From the NCBI GenBank assembly GCA_020445605.1, contig JAGRGH010000052.1, positions 1 to 51,133 of the forward strand: 51,133 bases of DNA, given 5' to 3'. The stretch comes from Chromatiales bacterium. Its GTDB lineage: Bacteria; Pseudomonadota; Gammaproteobacteria; JAGRGH01. Each line of letters opens with the position of its first letter. Within the stretch, counting starts at the first letter, position 1. The translations under genes were made by a program, and so were the position numbers. Shown here piece after piece: positions 1 through 8,022 of the stretch. The notes beneath the pieces were generated by a model. That model was not told the DNA's origin. It worked only from the letters and a program-made list of their open reading frames with translations, and searched no databases.

Positions 1-52
1 ACACCGGGATCATCTTCATCTGCCCGTAGTCGTAATCCTTGTATCTGGCCAT
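1..52 (-). CDS. IS transposase, N-terminal fragment (runs off the window)
   Basis: Read leftwards from an ATG at 52, the first 17 codons give MARYKDYDYGQMKMIPV. This closely resembles the N-terminus of IS1182-type DDE transposases, which begin with a basic KxYDYxQMxMIPV stretch. The rest of the gene lies outside the window. The sequence between the start codon and the integron cassette edge at about 124 should hold the IS promoter and terminal inverted repeat; on the minus strand it reads GGCTGTCGGAAAACCCC near 102-118. Family assignment rests on 17 residues only, so the IS family is an inference. Confidence 0.6.
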   Translation of the reverse strand, partial: MARYKDYDYGQMKMIPV

Positions 53-123
53 TCACCCGACCCTCGAATCGCTGATTTTTATGCCTTGATTTTACCAGTA
101 CGGGGGTTTTCCGACAGCCTCAA

Positions 124-217
124 CGCTTCACATCACCGGCAGCAAAAAGTGGTGTGGCTGTAGCGCAGCGAAAGCCGCGCCGCTTTTTGCTGTCCGAGTG
201 CATGTGATTGTTATACC
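124..217 (-). other. attC recombination site
   Basis: On the minus strand the site runs R'' box GGTATAAC, spacer AA, L'' box TCACATGC, then CTCGGACAGCAAAAAGCGG. An apical loop follows, then CCACTTTTTGCTGCCGG, L' box TGATGTGA, spacer AGC, and R' GTTGAGGC. TCACAT pairs with ATGTGA, AAC pairs with GTT, and the central arms (about 139-157 and 173-191) pair over roughly 18 bp. The CTCGGAC...GCCGG signature is typical of environmental integron attC sites. The length of about 94 bp is in the normal range. The SEFIR stop codon sits inside the R'' box. No T-tract follows, so a plain terminator is a poor alternative. Confidence 0.82.
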
Positions 218-1647
218 TTTTTTGCTAGCTGATCAAATCCAAGCAGGACACTTGGGCTGAAGGAATCAAACTGCCACCTCGGTAACTTTTGCCGATCCGC
301 CTTATATGATTCAAGCAGTTCATTAAGATCCTCTGGTTTGTCAATCACTAATAGACATTTCACTTTGTCGAAATATCGTTTAGATATTGATCTAGCAAAT
401 ATTTCAAATGCACTATGAAACCTACCAACGTAAAGGAGTGTTTCTGGCCACCATCGAGAATAGTAATCTTCGCTTTCAATCTCTGCCCTCATAAAGATCA
501 CAAAATCTGCTTGCATGAGATGTCTAAATTCAATGCCAGAGCTTTTTGATCGTTGCTCTAGCATATCTGCACGAACGGATAGGCGATTCAATTCTAATCG
601 CTTATTACGGTGCTCTAGTGACTTCATGTACTCACGAAATACTATAAAGCTCACCATTACATTCTTTCCGTAATCAGAATTACCAGCCAAATAATACTGC
701 TGGGTCAACAACACGTTTGCCTGATCAAAACACTCCGCTTTAAGCAGTATTGCAACCGTATATAGAAATAGCTCATGAATGATGAACTTAAAATTATCGA
801 AATCCCACTCACTCCACTGCCTGACATTCTCAGGACGGTTCATGTACGGAATAAGTGATTCAAAAAAGCGATGTAATTTAAGGATGTTATCTTCAGATGG
901 CGCGTAGTGACTTATGGCTATGAATAGCTGTATAGCTTCATTTCTGTAAGGAAGAAACTGCTCAACACTGTTTACCACTGCATCGTCAAATTCACCCTCA
1001 ACTTCTTTTAATCTAAAACGCTCTAGATTTTCTGAAAACGCTGCAAAATATTCATCTAATGCACCAGATGCATAAGGTTTGTTTTCCCTAATTGCAGATA
1101 TTGCACGCTTAAATGCAGAAGACGTACCTAATGAAATACCCTCTTTCTCGTCTAGGAAGGCAGGGCGTTTGCCAATATCTGGCTTAACATATAGAGGTTT
1201 ATCAAATACCCACCGAAGAAGCTTTTCGTAGTTGTCGCCGTAGTTATCTGCCTCACTTAAATCAATGTAAATTCGGGACTTGTAGTATGTAGGTAAATAC
1301 GGCTTTCCGTCCCCATCCTTTTGTGATACTACTGCAACAAATTTATCTTGCTCCTGATTGTCGTAAACTTCTTTAGATATTATTTGCGTCTCTGTTCCCA
1401 CTCCTCCAGCCCTGCCGTCAGCTTTAGCGGCGTATGTTTCATCCGTAATAATTGCCACTTTTCTTATTTCAGGATCTGTGACCATTTTTTCCATAAAAGC
1501 CACTGCATCATGACCTTCTTTCAAATCCCATTTATCAAGTATGACATCTACACCTGATTCTCTTAGCTCTGTAGCAAGATCAACAACCCATTGCTCATGA
1601 GGAGCATTCGACCAACTGTACGAAATGAATAGCTTTGGTATGGACAT
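211..1647 (-). CDS. SEFIR (TIR-like) domain protein, candidate immunity effector
   Basis: 478 aa. Residues about 3-150 form a SEFIR domain: FISYSW near the start, a helix with ELRESGVDVILDKWDL, then VAIITDETY and GGVGTETQIISKEVY, close to the conserved blocks of bacterial SEFIR proteins. Residues about 165-478 are mostly helical, rich in aromatic and charged residues, and match no domain I recognise. There is no signal peptide or membrane segment, so it should be cytosolic. SEFIR/TIR proteins act as scaffolds or NAD-consuming effectors, and several bacterial ones defend against phage; that role is inferred here. The gene is the only cargo of an integron cassette, with AAGGAAA about 12 bases before its ATG. 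Its A+T-rich codons mark it as recently acquired. Confidence 0.85.
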   Translation of the reverse strand: MSIPKLFISYSWSNAPHEQWVVDLATELRESGVDVILDKWDLKEGHDAVAFMEKMVTDPEIRKVAIITDETYAAKADGRAGGVGTETQIISKEVYDNQEQDKFVAVVSQKDGDGKPYLPTYYKSRIYIDLSEADNYGDNYEKLLRWVFDKPLYVKPDIGKRPAFLDEKEGISLGTSSAFKRAISAIRENKPYASGALDEYFAAFSENLERFRLKEVEGEFDDAVVNSVEQFLPYRNEAIQLFIAISHYAPSEDNILKLHRFFESLIPYMNRPENVRQWSEWDFDNFKFIIHELFLYTVAILLKAECFDQANVLLTQQYYLAGNSDYGKNVMVSFIVFREYMKSLEHRNKRLELNRLSVRADMLEQRSKSSGIEFRHLMQADFVIFMRAEIESEDYYSRWWPETLLYVGRFHSAFEIFARSISKRYFDKVKCLLVIDKPEDLNELLESYKADRQKLPRWQFDSFSPSVLLGFDQLAKKV

Positions 1648-1673
1648 TTGCTAAATGTTTCCTTGGGTATAAC

Positions 1674-2026
1674 AGCAGATTATGCAGCTGGCACAATATC
1701 GGCAATATTGTGCCGGCACAATATTGGCAATATGCGGCCAAGTGCGCCATCGCCGTGCGTCGTTGATTGGGTGGTGGCTGTTTTGCAGTCCCGGTGAGTC
1801 GGACTGCGGGGGTCGCGGGGTCGCCTGAGTTGAATTGCGTGTTGCACGGTTCCTGTACCCCTTCCTGACTGAATCTCCCGATGCCTGCACCAGAAGCTAG
1901 CACGCGGCCAGCGGTGCGACAAGCAGAAGCGCCTGGTCTAGCTGCCCCGGATGGCACGACTGGCGGGCGAGGTCGGGGACGGGCCCGCGAGCGGTGCTGC
2001 GCGCAGTCGGATGCCGTGCTAGCCTG
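1674..2026. other. Intergenic stretch between cassette edge and imuB
   Basis: No credible gene. It holds a tandem pair of 25-bp repeats at 1690-1739, followed by G+C-rich sequence with only short shadow frames. I looked for an integrase gene, a second attC and the 3' end of imuA, which often precedes imuB, and found none. The junction near 1673 could be an attI site or a secondary insertion site for the cassette. Confidence 0.6.
1690..1739. repeat. Two tandem 25-bp repeats with a 24-bp perfect palindrome
   Basis: GGCACAATATCGGCAATATT (1690-1709) and GGCACAATATTGGCAATATG (1715-1734) begin two 25-bp units placed head to tail, each ending in GCC. Across the junction, 1703-1714 and 1715-1726 form a perfect 24-bp inverted repeat (CAATATTGTGCC and its complement). 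The motif is A+T-rich in G+C-rich surroundings. It lies upstream of the cassette gene (minus strand), so it could be an operator for that transcript. No binding protein is suggested by the neighbours. Confidence 0.7.
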
Positions 2027-2046
2027 TACTGGAATAAAACACAGTA
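2027..2046 (+). promoter_or_regulatory. LexA (SOS) box in front of imuB
   Basis: TACTGGAATAAAACACAGTA has both half sites TACTG and CAGTA at the CTG-N10-CAG spacing of gammaproteobacterial LexA operators, with an A+T-rich centre. It ends seven bases before the imuB ATG, so repression would directly block transcription or translation initiation. Confidence 0.75.
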
Positions 2047-2053
2047 TCCGACC

Positions 2054-3589
2054 ATGCCCGCTTTTGATCGAGTTCGGCCGGCCGCCCGACCGGCGAACAA
2101 CCCTGCACCCGTTGTGTCCACGCCGGCGCGGCCGGCGCGTGTGCCCGCGGACGGGCCGGCGCCGCTGTGGCTGGCTCTGGCGTTTCCGCATTTCGCGCTG
2201 GATGTGACGCTGCGCGGCGCGCCGTCGGGTGGCGAGGCGCTGCTCACGGAGGTCCGCGGCGGCATGCCTGTGGTGCATGACTGCACGGACGGGCCGGCCG
2301 CTCTCGGTGTGCATCCCGGCATGCGGCTGGCGGCGGCGCTGGCGCTGGTGGATTCGGCGCAGGTGTTCGCGCGCGATCCGCTGCGCGAGGCCCGCGCATT
2401 GCAGGCGCTGGCGGTCTGGGCGCTGGCGTTTTCCCCGCAGCTCAGTACGGACGGCGACGCGGCGCTGGTGATCGAGATCGGCCGCAGCCTGCGTCTGTTC
2501 GGCGGGCTCGAGGCGGTTCGCACGCGGGTCGCGGCGGGGCTGGGTGAACTGGGGTTCCGCGCAAGGCTCGGCATCGCGCCCACGCCCATTGCGGCGCGCT
2601 GGCTCGCACGGGCCGGGCGGGCAACGCCCTGTACGGAGCCGGCCGAACTCAGCGACGTACTTGCGGGGCTGCCGGTACAGGCCGCGGATTTCAGCGCGCG
2701 TGAACGCGAACTGCTCCAGGGGCTGGGCATCCGCTCGATCGGCGAGGTGTTGCGCCTGCCGCGCGATGGTCTTGCCCGGCGGCTCGGGCCGGCGTGGGTC
2801 CGGCGGCTGGATCAGGCGCTCGGGCGTCAGCCCGATCCGCGCCGCGCGATCACGCCGCCGAAGCGCTTCCAAAGCCGGCTGGAACTGCCGTTCGAGATCA
2901 CCGCCGCGCCGATGCTGCTGCACGCCGGCCGGCGCCTGCTCGCGGAACTCGAGGGCTTTCTGCGCGGCTGCGCGCGAGTCGCACAACGGCTGGACTGGCG
3001 CATCCATCATCGTGAGGGGCCGGCCTCGCGTCTGCGCGTCGGCCTGCGCGAGCCGACCCGCGACAGTGCCCGCATGGCGACCCTGCTGGAGGCGCATCTG
3101 CACGGGCTGAGCCTGCCGGCACCGGTCGTGGCCCTGACGCTGGAGGTGAGCCAGACCCGCACGGCCGGGGAGGATCCGACGGACCTGTTCGGCACCGCTG
3201 CGCTGGAACCGCAGGCGCTGGTCGAGCGGCTGCGCGCGCGGCTGGGTCATGACGCGGTCATCGGGCTGGCACTCGACGACGATCATCGTCCCGAGCGTGC
3301 CTGGCGATGTGTCGAGCCGGAACTGAACCGCGTCGATGCCGCGACGGACACCCCGCGCCCGCTGTGGCTCGTCGATCCGCCTGAACCTCTGCGTGCGCGC
3401 GACGACCGGCCGCACGCGCAGGGCGGGGCGTTACGCCTGCTCAGCGGCCCGGAACGGATCGAGACCGGCTGGTGGGAGGCGGCAGCCGTGCGGCGCGATT
3501 ACTACATTGCCGCCGATCGCGCCGGCCACCGGCTGTGGGTCTATCGCACGCCGAGCGGCGAGTGGTGGCTGCACGGGCGGTTTGACTGA
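2054..3589 (+). CDS. imuB: ImuB, Y-family polymerase-like mutasome subunit
   Basis: 511 aa. The N-terminal part (LWLALAFPHFALD near 39-51) is the degenerate Y-family palm. DGDAALVIEIGRSLRLFGG corresponds to the palm strand followed by the little-finger approach. GLGIRSIGEVLRLP is the helix-hairpin-helix. The C-terminus (DYYIAADRAGHRLWVYR, then GEWWLHGRFD) is typical of ImuB. The acidic metal-binding residues of active Y polymerases are not conserved in the family; ImuB serves as the beta-clamp-binding hub for DnaE2 during SOS mutagenesis. I chose the ATG at 2054 because the LexA box ends at 2046. It has no clear ribosome binding site, and a GTG at 2114 is an alternative. imuA and lexA2, often adjacent, are absent. 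dnaE2 lies 7 kb downstream. Confidence 0.9.
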   Translation: MPAFDRVRPAARPANNPAPVVSTPARPARVPADGPAPLWLALAFPHFALDVTLRGAPSGGEALLTEVRGGMPVVHDCTDGPAALGVHPGMRLAAALALVDSAQVFARDPLREARALQALAVWALAFSPQLSTDGDAALVIEIGRSLRLFGGLEAVRTRVAAGLGELGFRARLGIAPTPIAARWLARAGRATPCTEPAELSDVLAGLPVQAADFSARERELLQGLGIRSIGEVLRLPRDGLARRLGPAWVRRLDQALGRQPDPRRAITPPKRFQSRLELPFEITAAPMLLHAGRRLLAELEGFLRGCARVAQRLDWRIHHREGPASRLRVGLREPTRDSARMATLLEAHLHGLSLPAPVVALTLEVSQTRTAGEDPTDLFGTAALEPQALVERLRARLGHDAVIGLALDDDHRPERAWRCVEPELNRVDAATDTPRPLWLVDPPEPLRARDDRPHAQGGALRLLSGPERIETGWWEAAAVRRDYYIAADRAGHRLWVYRTPSGEWWLHGRFD

Positions 3590-3626
3590 GGCCCGGACAG
3601 CCCGACCGGAAAGATGCGCTTGTCTG

Positions 3627-4397
3627 TCAACGCGTTGCGCCGAAGACGGTCTTGAGCAGATCGCTGGTGCGCGCGACGGGGTTCTCGCGGATGCGTTTTT
3701 CTTCGCCCGCGATCATCGTGAACAGGCCGTTCACGGCCTCGTTGGTGACATAGCCGTCCACGTCCGTTGCATCGCCCTTGCCGAGCATGCTGAGCACCGG
3801 CGCGGCCTGGCCGACGAGATCCTTGTACGCGGAGGTCACGCCGGTCGCGGCGGTTGCCGATTCCACGATCGGCCGGAAGCGTTCGACCAGCGCCGGGCCG
3901 GCCTTGTCGCGGAAGAAGTTCGTGGCCGCATCCTCGGGGCCGGTCAGGATCGCCTTGGCGTCCTCGATGGACATCGCGCGGATCGCATCCGCGAAGATGC
4001 CGGCGGCCTCCGGCACGGCCTGTTCGGCGGCGCGGTTCATCGTCGTTTCAAAGGCATCGACATACGAGCCGCCGCCGATCTTGCGTGCGGTCTTGGCGAT
4101 CTTGGTCATGCTCTCGGGCAGCGCGATGCGCACGAGTTCGTTGCCCAGGAAGCCGTCGGTCTTGCCCAGCGTGGCGATCGCGGTCTCGATGCCGTTGGCG
4201 AGTGCTTCCTTCAGGCCGTCGGCGACCTGGCCCTGGCTGAGGTCGGCGAGGCTGGTCGCGCCGGCCGAACCGCCACCGCCCAGCAGGTCACCCAGCCCCT
4301 TGCTCAGGCCGCCCCAGTCCAGGGCGAGCGTGGTTGACGACATGCCAGCGGAGCCGATCAGCAAGCCCAGTGCGGCCACGAGCGAACGACGATTCAT
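3627..4397 (-). CDS. DUF4197 family secreted protein
   Basis: 256 aa with a signal peptide (MNRRSLVAALGLLIGSAGMS, cleavage near TLA-LD). The mature protein opens with a Gly-rich segment (GLGDLLGGGGSAG), then LSQGQVADGLKEALANGIETAI and the helical DUF4197 core. That core includes RKIGGGSYVDAFETTMNRAA and DAKAILTGPEDAATNFFR, and a late region with VNGLFTMIAGEEKRIRENP. Such proteins are predicted periplasmic, and the function is unknown. The ATG at 4397 has AGGAG spaced eight bases upstream and starts the signal peptide, so it is preferred over an upstream in-frame start. It converges with imuB, with 37 bp between the stops. Confidence 0.88.
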   Translation of the reverse strand: MNRRSLVAALGLLIGSAGMSSTTLALDWGGLSKGLGDLLGGGGSAGATSLADLSQGQVADGLKEALANGIETAIATLGKTDGFLGNELVRIALPESMTKIAKTARKIGGGSYVDAFETTMNRAAEQAVPEAAGIFADAIRAMSIEDAKAILTGPEDAATNFFRDKAGPALVERFRPIVESATAATGVTSAYKDLVGQAAPVLSMLGKGDATDVDGYVTNEAVNGLFTMIAGEEKRIRENPVARTSDLLKTVFGATR

Positions 4398-4504
4398 TGC
4401 GGATACTCCTGTGCGGGATGCGGGCAGTCTAACGGTCCAGCCCACTGCATGCGCGCCAGAACGCCATCCGTAACGATTGTTTTATCGCGAACCGGGTGGC
4501 CGTT

Positions 4505-4675
4505 CCTAGCAGGCTGTTGAAAAAGGCCCATCCATGGCCTTTTCAACGTCGCAACCGAAAAGCGTGGTTTTCGGTTGCTCACGAAAATCAAACACTTGCA
4601 TGTTCGATTTTCGGGCGAGACATCCCTGTCTCGCGTGATCAGGCTGTTGAAATGAGAATTTCAACAGCTGCTAGG
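4505..4675 (+). repeat. MITE-like palindromic repeat, copy A
   Basis: 171 bp bounded by imperfect terminal inverted repeats: CCTAGCAGGCTGTTGAA at the left, TTCAACAGCTGCTAGG at the right. Inside are successive hairpins: CAACCGAAAA/TTTTCGGTTG, AATC/GATT around 4587-4609, GCGAGAC/GTCTCGC, and CTGTTGAAAT/AATTTCAACAG. It has no coding capacity. Copy B (8201-8367) is the same element inverted and nearly identical. Copy C (34147-34305) is diverged. The GGCTGTTGAAAA end resembles the ends of several IS elements, so it may be a non-autonomous element moved in trans (inference). Confidence 0.85.
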
Positions 4676-4795
4676 CGTGCTATTCAGTCTTGCGGATCGG
4701 AGTTAGACTGCCGCCGCCGATCGCCGCGGGGCGACCGGCGCGGTCGAGTGCAATGCGCGGTGCGTTCCGCCCCGCCTCTTCACGAGGACTTTGAG
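4676..4795. other. Leader region of the methyltransferase gene
   Basis: Together with copy A this fills the gap between the DUF4197 and methyltransferase genes. No conserved promoter hexamers stand out. The downstream end supplies CGAGGA (4783-4788), a Shine-Dalgarno match seven bases before the GTG at 4796. Confidence 0.5.
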
Positions 4796-6325
4796 GTGGG
4801 CGATACCTACGACGCAATCCCCTACGATTCCCAGCCGTTTTCGGACGCGCGCCCGGCCAGCCTTGCCGCGCTGGCGGCGTTGCACGGCCTCGAGCCTGCG
4901 GACCCGGCGCGCGCGCACGTGCTTGACCTCGGCTGCGCGAGCGGCGGACACATCATCCCGCTGGCGTTTTTCCATCCCGAGGCACGGTTCACCGGCATCG
5001 ATCTGTCGGCCGAACAGATTCGTCAGGGCCGCGAGCTTGTCACGGCACTGAAGCTCGGCAACTGCGACTTGCGCCAGGGCGATGTCTGCGCGCTGGACCT
5101 GCCCGACGCGAGCGTCGATTACGTCGTCGCGCATGGCCTGTATTCCTGGGTGCCGGATGCCGTGCGCGGTGCGCTGCTCGAGCAGATTCGCCGCGTGCTC
5201 GCGCCCGGTGGCATCGCGTATATCAGCTACAACGCGTTTCCGGGCTGGCGGCGGCGTGGCGCCCTGCGCGATCTGCTGCTCTGGCATGTGCGCGATCACG
5301 ACACGCCTGAGGCACGCGGCGCAGCGGTCGCCGCGCTGATCGGCGAGCTTGCCCCGGCGCTCGATGATCACCACCCGCTGGCCACGGAGCTTGCGCGCGT
5401 TTCGCGCATGCCCGTGTCCTATCTCGTGCATGAATATCTGGAGACGAACAACCAGCCGTTCCATCTGCACGAGTTCGCCGCGCGTACGGCATCTGCCGGC
5501 CTGCGTTATGTCTGTGACGTTGCACTGAACTGTGATCTGCCCGGTTTTTACGGCGAATCCGTCGAGGCCCTGCTGGCCGGCGTGAACGATCCCGTCGAGC
5601 AGGCCCAGTATCTCGATTTCTTTACCGACCGCGGCTTCCGGCAAAGCCTGCTGTGCCGGGACGATGCGCCGCACAGCGAACTGAACCTCGACCGGTTCCG
5701 CGGGCTGTGGCTGCTGTCCGATCTGCAACCGCGGCATAAATGCGATCTGCGCCGTGCAAAGGCGCAGGCGTTCATGGACCCGAACGGGCAGACGACCGAG
5801 GTCGTGCATCCGCTGGCCAAGTCCGTGCTGAGCCAGCTGGCCGACGCGTTTCCGCGTGCGGTCTCAATCGATGCCGCGCTGGAAACCGCCGCGGCCGAAG
5901 TGCGCCGCGCCGGCAATGCAGCGCTCGCACAACAGGCCGACGAGGCCCTGTCGGAACTGTTCACGCTGGTCGCGTATCAGGTCATCGATCTCGTGACCGA
6001 TCCGGGCGCGGATCATCCGGCGCGAGACGGCGCGCTGCGCGCGAACGACCTGGCGCGTCATCAGGCGCGGCTCGGCTGGTCACATACCGCGACCCTGCAT
6101 CATCGCGTGTACGGCTTCGATCCGTTCATTCGCGAGCTGCTTGGGCTGCTGGATGGAACGCTCGACCGCGAAGGGCTGATCGCCGCGCTTGTGCCGCGTT
6201 TTGCGCCGGGCCAGGCGCTTGCCGAACTCGCGCCACCGGGCAATGCGGACAATCTGCGCCGGCAGATCGCGGCGAATCTGGATCGTGTGCTGGGCTCGTT
6301 CGGGCGAAACGGATTGCTGCGTTAG
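4796..6325 (+). CDS. Class I methyltransferase with methyltransferase-regulatory domain
   Basis: 509 aa. An N-terminal YDAIPYDSQPF motif is typical of this family. It is followed by the SAM-binding motif VLDLGCASGG (42-51), the acidic loop TGIDLS, and DVCALDLPDASVDYVVAHGL. The middle (roughly 195-300) carries the regulatory-domain signature VSYLVHEYLETNNQPFHLHEF and NCDLPGFYGE. The C-terminal third is a winged-helix-like segment seen in these proteins (LGWSHTATLHHRVYGFDPFIRELLGLLDG). The substrate is unknown. The open frame continues upstream through repeat A, but GTG at 4796 has a good ribosome binding site and begins where family homology begins. The gene is monocistronic, between repeat copies. 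Confidence 0.85.
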   Translation: MGDTYDAIPYDSQPFSDARPASLAALAALHGLEPADPARAHVLDLGCASGGHIIPLAFFHPEARFTGIDLSAEQIRQGRELVTALKLGNCDLRQGDVCALDLPDASVDYVVAHGLYSWVPDAVRGALLEQIRRVLAPGGIAYISYNAFPGWRRRGALRDLLLWHVRDHDTPEARGAAVAALIGELAPALDDHHPLATELARVSRMPVSYLVHEYLETNNQPFHLHEFAARTASAGLRYVCDVALNCDLPGFYGESVEALLAGVNDPVEQAQYLDFFTDRGFRQSLLCRDDAPHSELNLDRFRGLWLLSDLQPRHKCDLRRAKAQAFMDPNGQTTEVVHPLAKSVLSQLADAFPRAVSIDAALETAAAEVRRAGNAALAQQADEALSELFTLVAYQVIDLVTDPGADHPARDGALRANDLARHQARLGWSHTATLHHRVYGFDPFIRELLGLLDGTLDREGLIAALVPRFAPGQALAELAPPGNADNLRRQIAANLDRVLGSFGRNGLLR

Positions 6326-6327
6326 GC

Positions 6328-6480
6328 AAACTCTGAACCATTCAGAGTTTCCCGCCGCACAGGGATGTGCCGCCATAGTCGACGTCTGCAAGCCGTCGAC
6401 AATGAAAGAAAACGAAAAACCACGGTTTTTCGTGCTCAAAGCTCCGGCAATCCGGGACGGATTGATCTGAGCTTGCAGGT
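6328..6480. repeat. Palindromic intergenic element, second family (copy D)
   Basis: A chain of hairpins just after the methyltransferase stop: AAACTCTGAA/TTCAGAGTTT (6328-6350), GCACAGGGATGTGC, GTCGAC/GTCGAC, CGAAAAACC/GGTTTTTCG (6413-6432) and CAATCC/GGATTG. The order resembles the stretches at 28010-28100 and 45155-45345. The first hairpin could end the upstream transcript, although it lacks a long T-tract. No gene fits here. Confidence 0.55.
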
Positions 6481-6507
6481 TTCGTGGCCCGGGGTTGATG
6501 TCGCCGG

Positions 6508-8022
6508 TCAGGCCGCGCCTGCGTCGATTGTGGAGAAGTCCACGATGCGGTTGCGTCCCTGACGTTTCGCGGCGAACAGTGCCTTGTCGGCATTGCCGAT
6601 CGCGGTCTCCGGTGTCACGCGCGTGCCCGGGCTCATGTGGAAGCTGCCCATGCTGAGGGTCGTGATCGGTTCGCCCGGCTGCTCTTCACGCTGCTTCTGC
6701 GCGAAGCGGTCCATGAGCCGTTCGAGCATCGCCGTGGAGTGCTCGGGCGGACTCGCCTCGTAGAGCAGCAGCACGAATTCGTCGCCCGCGTAGCGCGCGG
6801 CAAAGTCGCCGGTGCGCAGGTTTCTGCGCAGGCAGCCGGCGAAATGAATCAGCATCTGGTCGCCGCCCTGGTGACCGCGGCGATCGTTGACCTTTCTGAA
6901 GTGATCGAGATCGAGAATCACCAGATGAAAACCGGCGCCGCGTTCGACCATGCCACAGATGTGGATGAGCATCTCTTCCAGATAACGCCGGTTCGGCAGC
7001 CGGGTCAGCGGGTCGTGCTGCGCCTCGTAGCTCAGGCGTGCCTGCAATTGGGAAAGCTGCGCCGCGAGATGTTCGATGTCGGACATTGCGGCGCGCGTCT
7101 CCAGCAGATGCGAGGGCGCATCCGAGGATTGGTGGCGGCCTTCGCGGACGTCGAGCAGGGTGGTGCGGATGCGTTCCAGGTCCGCGCGCATGAGTTTCCA
7201 GATGCGCGCGGAGATCGCCAGCGGAACGATGACGATCAGAACGAAGAACGCGGTCTTGAACAGGGTCAGCTGACGCGCCAGTGAGTCGGCGTCGGCCACC
7301 ACCTTGTGGATGCGAAGCGCGAACTGCGAGTCGCCCAGCGGCGCGGTGAACGCCGTGGCGCCGGTGCGAATCGATCCACTGGCCGCGACGGTTCGCCCGC
7401 TGTGTTCGATGATCTCCACGCGTTCGCCGTCCTGGGTGAACGGTTTGATCCAGCGCTCGACCAGACTCAGGCGAAAGCTCATGAACAGAAAGCCTTCGTT
7501 GGGATGGCTGGCGTCCGGGATCGGCGCGATCATGTCGAAGTGTTCCAGACCGGGTAGATCGCGGTGCACGATTGGCCATGGCAAGACCTTGCCCGCGACC
7601 AGCCGCCCGACGTCCGCCTCGCAACTGGGACCGACCCGCAGGTCGTTGGCCTGTCCGACCAGGGTGCCGTCCACGTCGAAAAGTGCAACGCCGAGGCTGC
7701 CGGGCACGAAGCGGCGCACGCCGATGGCCCAGTCCTGCATGTCCATGGTGTATCCGAACGCCACCAGTTCGCGCACGGACTGTTCGGCGGCGAGTGTCTG
7801 CACGCTGGTGTGAAGCTGATCCAGCAGGTCGGTCAGTGCGTTTGCGCGCAGGGTGACGTCGCGGCGGGCGCTGGGCTCGGATTGCGGATGACTGGGGTCG
7901 TAGTAGCGCTCGACGATGCGGTAGACCACATAGATCGCGAGCAGATAGGCGGCCAGAATCCCGACCACCATCAGGATGCGCAGGCCGCGGATGGAATGCC
8001 AGAGTGCTCGAAGGATCTGCAT
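6508..8022 (-). CDS. Membrane diguanylate cyclase (GGDEF, AGDEF active site)
   Basis: 504 aa inner-membrane sensor. The first membrane helix is near 14-36 (LRILMVVGILAAYLLAIYVVY). A periplasmic sensor region of about 210 residues with a Cache-like pattern follows (GVALFDVDGTLVG, FDMIAPIPD). The second helix is FFVLIVIVPLAISA, then a short linker and coiled coil (AAQLSQLQARLSYEAQHDPLTRLPNR). The GGDEF domain ends the protein. The active site reads RYAGDEF, a tolerated variant. The inhibitory site RTGD stands five residues before it, so product inhibition should be kept. The protein probably makes cyclic di-GMP from GTP. The ATG at 8022 is chosen because the first membrane helix follows directly; the longer frame adds an unlikely 15-residue tail. 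Confidence 0.9.
   Translation of the reverse strand: MQILRALWHSIRGLRILMVVGILAAYLLAIYVVYRIVERYYDPSHPQSEPSARRDVTLRANALTDLLDQLHTSVQTLAAEQSVRELVAFGYTMDMQDWAIGVRRFVPGSLGVALFDVDGTLVGQANDLRVGPSCEADVGRLVAGKVLPWPIVHRDLPGLEHFDMIAPIPDASHPNEGFLFMSFRLSLVERWIKPFTQDGERVEIIEHSGRTVAASGSIRTGATAFTAPLGDSQFALRIHKVVADADSLARQLTLFKTAFFVLIVIVPLAISARIWKLMRADLERIRTTLLDVREGRHQSSDAPSHLLETRAAMSDIEHLAAQLSQLQARLSYEAQHDPLTRLPNRRYLEEMLIHICGMVERGAGFHLVILDLDHFRKVNDRRGHQGGDQMLIHFAGCLRRNLRTGDFAARYAGDEFVLLLYEASPPEHSTAMLERLMDRFAQKQREEQPGEPITTLSMGSFHMSPGTRVTPETAIGNADKALFAAKRQGRNRIVDFSTIDAGAA

Larger units (their letters stand above)
124..1672 (-). mobile_element. Integron gene cassette (SEFIR gene plus attC), integrase not seen
   Basis: The unit has all parts of a gene cassette, read on the minus strand. 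Its linear start is G^TTATACC (complement of 1666-1673), 19 bases upstream of the ATG. One ORF fills it. The ORF's TAA stop (211-213) lies inside the box GGTATAAC (210-217), which is the exact reverse complement of the cassette start, as required when attC is rebuilt in the circular cassette. A structured attC follows and ends at GCG^TTGAGGC (118-126). The whole unit is A+T-rich compared with imuB and the genes beyond. I see no intI, and no second attC on the imuB side. It is therefore either the last cassette of an array or a lone cassette. Confidence 0.85.

Noticed and set aside
111-200. Rho-independent terminator read from the strong stem near 139-191
   Set aside because: The paired boxes outside the stem and the cassette-end match fit attC; there is no T-tract in the right place.
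1750-2026. Possible imuA remnant or integrase gene upstream of imuB
   Set aside because: No frame gives RecA-like ImuA motifs or the tyrosine recombinase residues of IntI.
6508-8022. Degenerate (inactive) GGDEF because of AGDEF
   Set aside because: AGDEF occurs in active cyclases, and the Glu, Asp and I-site residues are kept.
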